64,000 bases of DNA from the NCBI RefSeq assembly GCF_021389935.1, contig NZ_CP089979.1, positions 849,001-913,000 on the forward strand, written 5' to 3'. This document shows positions 53,452 to 61,203 of this stretch, in pieces (within the stretch, counting starts at the first letter, position 1; each line of letters starts with the position of its first letter). This DNA comes from Fulvivirga ligni (GTDB lineage Bacteria > Bacteroidota > Bacteroidia > Cytophagales > Cyclobacteriaceae). Under the pieces are notes generated by a model. That model did no database searches. It saw nothing but the letters and a program-made list of their open reading frames with translations, and was not told the DNA's origin. The position numbers were made by a program, and so were the translations under genes.

Positions 53452-54205
53452 AGGACTGTAAGGCTTTTGAATTCATATATTCAAATATAGCCTTTGGTCT
53501 GTGCTTTACTACCTCTCCTATTACAATTATTGATGGTGATTCTAACTTTTCAAGAGCCACCTGTTTTTCAATGTGGGCCAAGTCCGAAAATACTCTTCGT
53601 TCATTGCTACAAGTTCCATTTTGAATGATTCCAATAGCTTCTTTCGGGCCTCTATATTTACTGAACAATTTGGTGATTTGCCCCAGGTTTTTCATACCCA
53701 TTAGAATAATCACTGTTGCAGTGCTTTGGGCGGCCAGTTCTAAATCTTTGGATACTTCCAAATTCGTGGTGGTTCCAGTAATTACCCAAAAGCTTTCATT
53801 AACGCCTCTTTTGGTGAGCGGTATGTAATTAGTAGCCGGTACACTTAAGGAGCTACTGATTCCTGGAATGATTTCTACTTCTATATTATGAGCCATGGCA
53901 TGCTCTAATTCTTCATGTCCCCTACCAAACACAAATGGATCACCTCCTTTTAATCTTACTACTGTATCATGCTTTTGAGCATAATCTACCAGCATGTCAT
54001 TAATGTAGATTTGCTGATAGCTATGTATCCCGGCTTTCTTTCCAACATAAACTTTGATGCAATGCTCACTGCAGTAATCTAGCAGTTCAGGATTAGCCAG
54101 CGCGTCATATAAAACTACATCTGCTTTTTGCAAAGCTTTGATCGCTTTGAGTGTAATTAGCTCCGAGTCCCCTGGACCGGCGCCTGTAAGTATGATTTTG
54201 CCCAT
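53444..54205 (-). CDS. cobA: Uroporphyrinogen-III C-methyltransferase
   Basis: A 253-residue SAM-dependent enzyme making precorrin-2, the precursor of the siroheme in NirB. GAGPGDSELITLKAIKAL at the start, VRLKGGDPFVFGRG near residue 85 and PGISSSLSVPATNYIPLTKRG near 120 are the family motifs. The length fits a single-domain SUMT without the dehydrogenase/chelatase part of CysG, so another enzyme must finish siroheme. It is divergent from nirB across 105 bases that hold two copies of a shared 18-bp element. Confidence 0.95.
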   Translation of the reverse strand: MGKIILTGAGPGDSELITLKAIKALQKADVVLYDALANPELLDYCSEHCIKVYVGKKAGIHSYQQIYINDMLVDYAQKHDTVVRLKGGDPFVFGRGHEELEHAMAHNIEVEIIPGISSSLSVPATNYIPLTKRGVNESFWVITGTTTNLEVSKDLELAAQSTATVIILMGMKNLGQITKLFSKYRGPKEAIGIIQNGTCSNERRVFSDLAHIEKQVALEKLESPSIIVIGEVVKHRPKAIFEYMNSKALQSYE

Positions 54206-54226
54206 TTCCGTGCGTTTTAGAGGGTT

Positions 54227-54244
54227 TTTAGTAAATATACGTAA
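54227..54244 (-). promoter_or_regulatory. Candidate operator copy 1 (cobA): TTACGTATATTTACTAAA
   Basis: On the minus strand this 18-mer lies 21 bases before the cobA ATG. It matches copies 2 and 3 (consensus WTACGTAWWWTTACTWAA): two TAC boxes one helical turn (10 bases) apart. The TACGTA core is palindromic and also serves as the upstream box of copy 2 on the other strand, 33 bases away. Function is inferred from sharing and position. Confidence 0.6.
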
Positions 54245-54269
54245 AATGATTTTTCGAATTGCATATTTT

Positions 54270-54287
54270 TTACGTAATATTACTTAA
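54270..54287 (+). promoter_or_regulatory. Candidate operator copy 2 (nirB): TTACGTAATATTACTTAA
   Basis: This 18-mer lies 23 bases before the nirB ATG and differs from the porin copy at only two positions. The TAC boxes (54271 and 54281) are 10 bases apart, and a further TACGTA lies exactly 33 bases upstream at 54238. Confidence 0.65.
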
Positions 54288-54310
54288 AATTAATAAAAAC
54301 CACTCTAAGT

Positions 54311-56800
54311 ATGAAGAAAGTAGTTATTATCGGAAATGGTATGGTTGGCTATAAGTTCTGTGAAAAACTTAGGACTGTGGCCACGGCGGAGCAAATTCAG
54401 GTGGTTGTGTATGGGGAAGAAGTGCTGCCAGCTTATGACAGGGTACACTTATGTGAATATTTCACTAATGGCTCGGCTGATGATTTGCTTATGGCACCAA
54501 CAAGCTGGTACGCTGAAAATCAGATAGAATTAATAACCGGCGAATTAGTGACATCCATAAATAGAGAGGAAAAAACCATTTCTACTCACAAAAATAATGT
54601 TGAGAACTATGATTATCTAATATTAGCCACTGGTTCCAGGCCATTGGTGCCACCTATAGAAGGGGTGGATAGAAATGGAGTATTTGTTTATAGAACTATT
54701 GAGGATCTTGATAATATTATCGATTACGCGAAGAATGCCACCAGTGCGGCGGTCCTTGGCGGCGGTTTACTAGGGTTGGAAGCGGCTAAGGCCCTTATTG
54801 ACTTAGAGTTAGATACTCATGTAATAGAATTTTCTGATAGACTCATGCCGCGTCAGTTAGATGAAGCGGGGTCAGATTTATTAAAATATTCACTTGAGCA
54901 GTTAGGGCTGAAGATTCATTTAGGTATAAACACGAGATCCATCCAGGGTAATGGCAAGCCGGAATCCTTTCTTTTTCAGGACGGGGAGCAATTAAAGGCA
55001 GATATGCTGGTGATAAGTTGTGGTATAGTGCCGAGAGATGAATTGGCCCGAGAGTGCGGACTAGAAGTGGGAACTCGTGGCGGTGTGGTAGTTAATGACT
55101 TGATGCAAACTAATGATGCTCACATCTTCGCTATTGGAGAGGTGGCCTTACACAACGGTATGATTTATGGCCTGGTAGCTCCAGGTTATGAGATGGCTGA
55201 TGTAGTGGTGAATCAGTTAACTTCTACACCTGAAAAATTATTTGCGGGCTTTGATATGTCTACCAAGCTGAAGCTGATTGGTATTGAGGTGGCCAGTTTT
55301 GGTAATGCTCTTGATCTGGAAAAGATCGGTACTCCTATTACCTATAAAAACCTGAAACAGGGAATTTACAAGAGAATCAATATTTCTAAAGATGGCTCTC
55401 AACTATTAGGAGGAATTTTGGTAGGAGATAGTAAGGACTATAATATGCTCATGCAGATGTCTCAAAACGGCATGGCGCTTCCCCCTAATGCTGAAGATCT
55501 AATTTTGGGAGCAAGAGGAGGCGAAGGAATGGATATGGTAGGTAGCCTTCCTGATGATGCTCAGGTATGCTCGTGTGAGAATGTAACTAAAGCTGATATT
55601 GTAACCTCTGTTAAAGAAAAGGGTTGTGAAGATTTGGCGTCAGTAAAGGGATGTTGTAAAGCTGGAACGGGCTGTGGCGCATGTACTCCAATGGTCAATG
55701 ACATCCTTCAACAAACACTATTATCCCTGGGTAAACGTGTAAGAAATGTAATTTGCGAGCATTTTGATTATACCAGACAGGAACTCTTTGATCTGGTGAA
55801 GATTAAAAACATTAAATCCTATGATGAGTTGCTAGATCAGTTTGGTGCCGGTGATGGTTGTGAAATATGCAAACCTGCGGTGGCTTCTATCATGGCAAGT
55901 ATTTTCAATGAGCTTATTGTAAAACAAGATACCATTCAGGATACCAATGACAGGTATTTGGCTAACATTCAAAAAGGGGGCTCATATTCGGTAGTGCCTA
56001 GAATTCCCGGTGGTGAGATAACTCCGGAGAAGTTGATAGTCATAGGTCAGGTGGCTCAAAAGTATGGTCTTTATACTAAAATAACTGGCGGTCAAAGAAT
56101 AGATCTGTTTGGTGCTCGCTTGAATGATTTACCTAAAATCTGGGGCGAACTGGTGAAGGCTGGTTTTGAAAGTGGCCATGCTTATGGTAAATCTTTAAGA
56201 ACAGTTAAAAGCTGCGTGGGCTCAACCTGGTGCAGGTATGGCTTGCATGATTCTGTATCTTTTGCAATAGAAGTGGAGGAAAGATACCGTGGATTGAGGT
56301 CACCCCATAAGCTCAAAGGCGGTGTTTCTGGCTGCAGACGAGAATGCGCAGAAGCCCAAAGTAAGGATTTTGGAATTATTGCTACTGAAAAAGGATGGAA
56401 CCTATATGTGTGTGGAAACGGAGGAGCCAACCCTCAACATGCTCAGCTTTTGGCAGGTGATATAGATAAAAAAACATGCGTAAAATACCTGGATCGCTTC
56501 CTTATGTTTTACATCAGAACAGCGGAGCCACTAAATAGAACAGCTACATGGTTGAATAAACTAGATGGCGGCTTGGAGTATTTGTACGACGTAGTGGTAA
56601 ATGACTGTCTGGGTATAGGTGATGAATTAGAGAAAGAGATGCAGGGTGTGATTGATACATATTCCTGCGAATGGAAGGAAGTGGTTGATAATGAGCATCT
56701 TCAGGCTAAATTCAGACACTTTGTAAATTCAGAAGAGCATGATCCTCAGCAGGCCTTTGGTGACATGCGTGGACAAAAGCTTCCTGCCAATTGGGCTTAA
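54311..56800 (+). CDS. nirB: Nitrite reductase [NAD(P)H] large subunit
   Basis: An 829-residue siroheme enzyme reducing nitrite to ammonium in the cytoplasm. An N-terminal FAD/NAD(P)H oxidoreductase part (about 1-400; IIGNGMVGYKF, ATGSRPLVPP, GGGLLGLEAA) is followed by a BFD-like [2Fe-2S] domain (C420-S-C422 and CCKAGTGCGAC near 454-464), a second degenerate BFD-like segment, and the sulfite/nitrite reductase domains. Siroheme and [4Fe-4S] ligands are C635 and C641 (SCVGSTWC) and C675 and C679 (SGCRREC). All are intact. nirD follows after 26 bases. A candidate operator lies just upstream. Confidence 0.96.
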   Translation: MKKVVIIGNGMVGYKFCEKLRTVATAEQIQVVVYGEEVLPAYDRVHLCEYFTNGSADDLLMAPTSWYAENQIELITGELVTSINREEKTISTHKNNVENYDYLILATGSRPLVPPIEGVDRNGVFVYRTIEDLDNIIDYAKNATSAAVLGGGLLGLEAAKALIDLELDTHVIEFSDRLMPRQLDEAGSDLLKYSLEQLGLKIHLGINTRSIQGNGKPESFLFQDGEQLKADMLVISCGIVPRDELARECGLEVGTRGGVVVNDLMQTNDAHIFAIGEVALHNGMIYGLVAPGYEMADVVVNQLTSTPEKLFAGFDMSTKLKLIGIEVASFGNALDLEKIGTPITYKNLKQGIYKRINISKDGSQLLGGILVGDSKDYNMLMQMSQNGMALPPNAEDLILGARGGEGMDMVGSLPDDAQVCSCENVTKADIVTSVKEKGCEDLASVKGCCKAGTGCGACTPMVNDILQQTLLSLGKRVRNVICEHFDYTRQELFDLVKIKNIKSYDELLDQFGAGDGCEICKPAVASIMASIFNELIVKQDTIQDTNDRYLANIQKGGSYSVVPRIPGGEITPEKLIVIGQVAQKYGLYTKITGGQRIDLFGARLNDLPKIWGELVKAGFESGHAYGKSLRTVKSCVGSTWCRYGLHDSVSFAIEVEERYRGLRSPHKLKGGVSGCRRECAEAQSKDFGIIATEKGWNLYVCGNGGANPQHAQLLAGDIDKKTCVKYLDRFLMFYIRTAEPLNRTATWLNKLDGGLEYLYDVVVNDCLGIGDELEKEMQGVIDTYSCEWKEVVDNEHLQAKFRHFVNSEEHDPQQAFGDMRGQKLPANWA

Positions 56801-56826
56801 TTCTTTCAACTTTAAACCTGTAGAAA

Positions 56827-57219
56827 ATGGAAAACAATAACTTAATAGATACTTACCCTCAGTACGAAACGGTTCATCCTGAAGATGTTAAAGTTTGGTT
56901 TAGGGCCGCTCATGTAGATGATTTTCCTAAAAACGGAGGAGGCTGTATTCTTTACAAAGGACTTCAAGTGGCGGTGTTTAATTTTACCAGAAGGAATGAA
57001 TGGTTTGCCACTCAAAACTTATGTCCGCATAAAAAGCAGATGATTCTATCGAGAGGGATGATTGGTACGGAAGGAGATGAGCCAAAAGTGGCCTGTCCTT
57101 ATCATAAAAAAACGTTTTCATTGCAGTCAGGTGAAAATCTGAATGATAGCTTATGCCAACTGGCTACCTATCCGGTAAAGGTAGAAAATGATACTGTCTA
57201 TGTTGGCTTTAAGTTTTGA
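56827..57219 (+). CDS. nirD: Nitrite reductase [NAD(P)H] small subunit with intact Rieske ligands
   Basis: A 130-residue Rieske-fold subunit of the NirBD complex. Unlike E. coli NirD, which has lost its ligands, it keeps C66-P-H68 and C90-P-Y-H93, so it can probably bind a [2Fe-2S] cluster, as in the NasE group. The body has the WFATQNLCPHKKQMILSRG segment and the closing VKVENDTVYVGF strand pair. It is in the nirB operon; the sensor kinase gene follows after 72 bases. Confidence 0.93.
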   Translation: MENNNLIDTYPQYETVHPEDVKVWFRAAHVDDFPKNGGGCILYKGLQVAVFNFTRRNEWFATQNLCPHKKQMILSRGMIGTEGDEPKVACPYHKKTFSLQSGENLNDSLCQLATYPVKVENDTVYVGFKF

Positions 57220-57291
57220 TCTGCAGATGTAGTTTTTCTCAAACCATAATTTTTATAATTTAGACAGGCCTAATGATGATGCATTATATAT

Positions 57292-59082
57292 ATGCCCCGA
57301 CTTCTAAAATTTGATAAACTTGGCCGGTTTTATATACTTGCCCTCTCTGCTATTGCATTTAGCATTTTATTCAGTCAGCTGGTAGTTCAGAACTATATCG
57401 GCAAACAGCAAAATTATTCACGTACTATAAATGTAGCTGGTAGACAGAGAATGTTGAGCCAGAAGATAAGCAAGATAGCGCTTCAATTAGCCTATTTTCA
57501 GAATACTGATTCTCAAAAACCATTGCTTACAGACCTGCAGGAAACCTTGGATCTATGGGTGCAATCTCACGAAGGGCTTCTTCATGGTGATGAGGCTTTG
57601 GGTCTTCCTGGTACTGATACAGAGGATATTCTTAAAATGTATGAGAAGGTATATCCTCATTATGAGCCGATAGTTGAAAGTGTGAAGAGCATCATTAAAA
57701 AGAGATTGGCCGATCCTGATAGCGATATTAAAGAAGAGGTAAATGTTACCTTAGAAAATGAGGATAGCTTTCTGGCTGCAATGGACGCAATAGTATTTGC
57801 TTATGATACTGAAGCACAAGCTAAAATTGTAAGATTAAAGAATATAGAGGTGGGTCTGCTCATCTTATCATTGACTATTATTCTGATAGAATTTTTATTC
57901 ATTTTCAAACCATTGGCCAGGGATGTTCGGCTCACGGTGTCTGATTTGATAGACTCTGAGGCCAAGTCAGTAAAAATGGCAGAAGAAATGAGCCGGTTAT
58001 ATGAAGAGCTGGTTCGCTCTTATCAGGAATTGGAATCCTTGAATTTTGAAACAGAACCGCAGCAGGTTTATGCTACTATAAATTCAAAAGGAGGTTTTCA
58101 GTCTATATCACCTGCTTTTGCCAAATTATTAGGTGAGTCAATGAATAGTATGCCTGGCTCATTTCCATTACTGCTTCAGAAAAATGAATTCTCAGAGCAG
58201 TTTATCAATGATCTTCTGCTTTTAATTGAGAACAGGCAGGCCTGGAACGGGGAGCTAAAATTCACTGATTCTGATGGTGATTTTTGCTGGCTGGAGCTTT
58301 CTATTATTCCTACGGAGTTTCAGACTAAGTCTGAATTTAAGCTTATAGGTAGAAATATAACTGAGATAAAAGAAGCTCGGATTCGGTCCAGAGAGATTAA
58401 CCGTGAGAAGATAGAGAAAAAGGTAAGGGAGCAGCAATATCGATCCGTGCTTATATTAGAAGGTCAGGAAGAGGAAAGGCGCCGGCTTGGCAGGGAAATG
58501 CATGATGGCATTGGGCAAATGCTCACTGCCCTAAAATTGAGTATTGAATCCATTACGCCAACAGATTCTATTCACACTAAAAAGAGGCTGCAGGATACTA
58601 AATCTCTTATGAAGAGTATCTTACAGGAAGTACGGCGTATTTCTTTTAACCTCACACCTACCAGCCTGGTTGATTTTGGCATAGTGCCAGCCGTTAAAAA
58701 GTTTTGTCAGGAAGTAAATAACTTTTCTGCCCCTGAAATTGCTTTTCAAAACAAAACCAGTTTCGTAAATAGGCTGGATACACATATTGAAAGTAATATA
58801 TATCGTATAGTGCAAGAAGCCGTAAATAACGCTATTAAGTATGCGAAGGCCAAAAACATAAATGTTTCCTTCGAGCATAATATTAACTTGCTGACTATAA
58901 AGATTATAGATGATGGAAAAGGCTTTAATTATGAGAATTTATTAAATTCAGGTCATTTTAAAAGAGCAGGACACGGTATATTTAATATGAAGGAAAGAGC
59001 AGCGTTTGTTAATGCTGATTTTAACTTATCTTCTGAAGTAGGTTCTGGTACAGAAATTACAATTAAACTACCTTTGGAGTAA
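57292..59082 (+). CDS. NarX-like nitrate/nitrite sensor histidine kinase
   Basis: A 596-residue membrane kinase. TM1 (about 14-32) and TM2 (about 187-206) flank a periplasmic four-helix domain of the PilJ/NarX type whose first helix has the P-box-like INVAGRQRMLSQKISK (compare NarX, where this helix binds nitrate). The cytoplasmic part has a PAS domain (about 265-370), a HisKA_3 domain with EEERRRLGREMHDGIGQM and a HATPase with EAVNNAIKYA and GHGIFNMKERA. The response regulator gene follows directly. The location in a nitrate locus makes nitrate or nitrite the likely signal. Confidence 0.9.
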   Translation: MPRLLKFDKLGRFYILALSAIAFSILFSQLVVQNYIGKQQNYSRTINVAGRQRMLSQKISKIALQLAYFQNTDSQKPLLTDLQETLDLWVQSHEGLLHGDEALGLPGTDTEDILKMYEKVYPHYEPIVESVKSIIKKRLADPDSDIKEEVNVTLENEDSFLAAMDAIVFAYDTEAQAKIVRLKNIEVGLLILSLTIILIEFLFIFKPLARDVRLTVSDLIDSEAKSVKMAEEMSRLYEELVRSYQELESLNFETEPQQVYATINSKGGFQSISPAFAKLLGESMNSMPGSFPLLLQKNEFSEQFINDLLLLIENRQAWNGELKFTDSDGDFCWLELSIIPTEFQTKSEFKLIGRNITEIKEARIRSREINREKIEKKVREQQYRSVLILEGQEEERRRLGREMHDGIGQMLTALKLSIESITPTDSIHTKKRLQDTKSLMKSILQEVRRISFNLTPTSLVDFGIVPAVKKFCQEVNNFSAPEIAFQNKTSFVNRLDTHIESNIYRIVQEAVNNAIKYAKAKNINVSFEHNINLLTIKIIDDGKGFNYENLLNSGHFKRAGHGIFNMKERAAFVNADFNLSSEVGSGTEITIKLPLE

Positions 59083-59769
59083 ATGGATACTACTATAAAC
59101 ATAATGCTGGCTGATGATCATGAGATCGTTAGGAAGGGTATAAAGATGCTGCTGGAGAGTGAATCAGATATTGAGGTGGTGGCAGAGGCTTCTGATGGAC
59201 AAGAGGCTATAGATTTGCTGGGCAGTAATCATCCTGATATTGTGATTATGGATATTAGAATGCCGAATCTCAATGGCATAGAGGCTACAAAAACCATTAA
59301 AGATAAATTTCCTGCAGTAAGTGTCTTAGTGCTATCCATGCATGATGACGAAGAGTATATTACCCAGTCTATAGATTGTGGTGCTGATGGTTATCTCTTA
59401 AAAGATTCTGGTAAAGAAGAATTTGTAAAGGCTATTCATAACGTTTATGGCGGTCAGAAATACTTCAGTGCTGATATTTCTAATATTCTGGTGAATAATT
59501 ACCTCTCAGCTAAAAAGTCTGGAGCTGTTCAGGTAGATACTGAGCCTGCTCAAACCATCGATTATGGACTAACCAAACGCGAGCGCCAGATTCTTAAAAT
59601 GATTTACGAAGGTGTCTCTAATAAGGATATCGCAGACCAGTTACAGAAGAGCATCAGAACCATTGAGACTCATAGATTCAATATTATGAAGAAATTGGAA
59701 GTAAGTAATATTGCTGAACTACTACGTAAAATTGAAAATGAGCCTGGACTCAAGAATGGCTTAAAATAA
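59083..59769 (+). CDS. NarL-like response regulator, partner of the upstream kinase
   Basis: A 228-residue regulator with a receiver (about 1-125, ADDHEIVRKG, phosphorylation Asp in DIVIMDIRMPN, Lys in LLKDSG) and a LuxR-type helix-turn-helix (about 160-220, LTKRERQILKMIYEGVSNKDIADQLQKSIRTIETH). The start directly follows the kinase stop. It is the natural candidate to bind the WTACGTAWWWTTACTWAA elements upstream of cobA, nirB and the porin gene, but no binding data can be read from sequence. Confidence 0.95.
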   Translation: MDTTINIMLADDHEIVRKGIKMLLESESDIEVVAEASDGQEAIDLLGSNHPDIVIMDIRMPNLNGIEATKTIKDKFPAVSVLVLSMHDDEEYITQSIDCGADGYLLKDSGKEEFVKAIHNVYGGQKYFSADISNILVNNYLSAKKSGAVQVDTEPAQTIDYGLTKRERQILKMIYEGVSNKDIADQLQKSIRTIETHRFNIMKKLEVSNIAELLRKIENEPGLKNGLK

Positions 59770-59820
59770 TCTAAATCCCTCTTTAAACTAGATTTTAAGC
59801 ATTTCCAACCTTTTTAATAA

Positions 59821-59868
59821 CACGTAATTACGTAGAAATTAAGTTTTACGTAAATTATACGTAGAAAT
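59821..59868. repeat. TACGTA box array upstream of the porin gene
   Basis: TACGTA at 59829, 59847 and 59858 plus a CACGTAA at 59821. TACGTAGAAAT occurs twice (59829-59839 and 59858-59868, 29 bases apart), and TTACGTAA at 59846-59853 is an 8-bp palindrome. The box at 59858 is exactly 33 bases before the first TAC box of copy 3, the same spacing as in the nirB promoter. Confidence 0.6.
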
Positions 59869-59889
59869 ATTTGACTTATTGGTTTATAA

Positions 59890-59907
59890 ATACGTAATTT
59901 TACTTAA
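59890..59907 (+). promoter_or_regulatory. Candidate operator copy 3 (porin-narK-nasA): ATACGTAATTTTACTTAA
   Basis: This 18-mer lies 27 bases before the porin ATG. TTG at 59871-59873 followed after 21 bases by TAATTTTA (59895-59902) is one mismatch from the Bacteroidota -7 box, so the element may overlap the promoter itself. Confidence 0.65.
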
Positions 59908-59934
59908 CAAACCTAAGTAATCGTATTCATAACC

Positions 59935-61185
59935 ATGAAACACCTTATCTACCTTAGCCTTTTCATGATTATCTGTGCAAAATCCTACGCACAATTATCT
60001 GTATCTGGACAGGTTCGGCCCAGGGCTGAATTCTACAATGGTAATAACTCCGGCTTATCTACTGAAGATAATAAGCCAGGTTTCGCCATTATGCAACGCA
60101 CGCGGCTACAATTAGCGTTTTCTAATGAAAATGTAATTGTTCACTTCACTCCTCAGTACATTAATTTTTGGGGTCAATATGCTGAAACCAGCACTCAGGG
60201 AGCTGTCTCTATCTACGAGGCATGGGCTGGTTATAAGTTTTCAGAGAAGTTTACCTTGCAATTTGGCAGGCAGCCCATTTCTTATGGGGATCAGCGTTTT
60301 CTTGGAGCGCTAGATTGGGCTGCATCTGGCCGAGCTCATGACGCTTTTGTGGGTAAGTGGAAAACGGATAAGGTATCATTAGATGGCGGCGTCACCTGGA
60401 ATCAGGTAGGATTTACTAATGACATTAACACCTTTAATAATACCGGTGCTGCCAGCGTAAAAAGCCTTCAATATCTTTGGTTATCTGCCGGAAAGGAAGA
60501 TTTCTCTTATGCTGGTATGGTGGCCAATGTGGTAACAGAAACAGATCCAGGCATTTATTACGCTTATACTACAATAGGTGTAATGCCTAAGGTTGAACTA
60601 AGTGATAACTTCTCCCTTTCGGCATCAGGATATTTTCAGTTTGGTAAATTCAAAGGCACCAAGCTTGGAGGCTCTCTTTTTTCTATAGAAGGAACCTACA
60701 AAGCTGGAAAGATGCCACTCACAGCAGGGGCTGATATAGTATCTGGAGATAAAGAAGATACTCAGGGTAAGAATGAAACCTGGAAGCAGCAGTTTGGCAC
60801 TAACCATAAGTTCTATGGCTACATGGATTTCTTTTATGTGGGTGAGCAGCCATCTATGGGTTTAAATGATTTCTATGTAAAAACTTCATTTGCCACAGGT
60901 AAGAAATCAAAATTGATTACCCATCTACACTATTTCACTGCTAACCAAAGCTTTACGGATGAGATTAGTGATACGGGCGTTAGCGCTTCTGGCTACCTCG
61001 GAACAGAACTAGACCTCATTTATAATCTTAACATCAGCGAGGAGCTCAATTTCAAACTTGGCTATTCTCAGCTTTTCGCCTCTGAAAATTTCGAGCTCTA
61101 CAAAAATGGTTCATCAGAAACCATCAATAACTGGGCCTGGCTTCAGCTCAATTTAAATACATCCTTCCTTAAATCAAGTAAATAA
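59935..61185 (+). CDS. Alginate-export-type outer-membrane porin, likely for nitrate/nitrite
   Basis: A 416-residue barrel with a signal peptide (residues 1-19, ends KSYA). The mature part begins LSVSGQVRPRAEFYNG and continues with strands and short turns (TRLQLAFSNENVIVHFTPQYINF, LQFGRQPISYGDQRF) as in the alginate_exp/AlgE-type barrel family. Placed between nitrate regulation genes and the nitrate transporter gene, it is more likely a nitrate/nitrite pore than an alginate exporter. The barrel ends in NTSFLKSSK. It leads the porin-narK-nasA unit. Confidence 0.82.
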   Translation: MKHLIYLSLFMIICAKSYAQLSVSGQVRPRAEFYNGNNSGLSTEDNKPGFAIMQRTRLQLAFSNENVIVHFTPQYINFWGQYAETSTQGAVSIYEAWAGYKFSEKFTLQFGRQPISYGDQRFLGALDWAASGRAHDAFVGKWKTDKVSLDGGVTWNQVGFTNDINTFNNTGAASVKSLQYLWLSAGKEDFSYAGMVANVVTETDPGIYYAYTTIGVMPKVELSDNFSLSASGYFQFGKFKGTKLGGSLFSIEGTYKAGKMPLTAGADIVSGDKEDTQGKNETWKQQFGTNHKFYGYMDFFYVGEQPSMGLNDFYVKTSFATGKKSKLITHLHYFTANQSFTDEISDTGVSASGYLGTELDLIYNLNISEELNFKLGYSQLFASENFELYKNGSSETINNWAWLQLNLNTSFLKSSK

Positions 61186-61203
61186 CCTTTAACCATTATT
61201 GAT

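Noticed and set aside
59768-59796. Possible terminator AATCTA/TAGATT after the NarL-like gene
   Set aside because: Only 6 bp of stem with AT-rich pairs and a 15-base loop; too weak to call.
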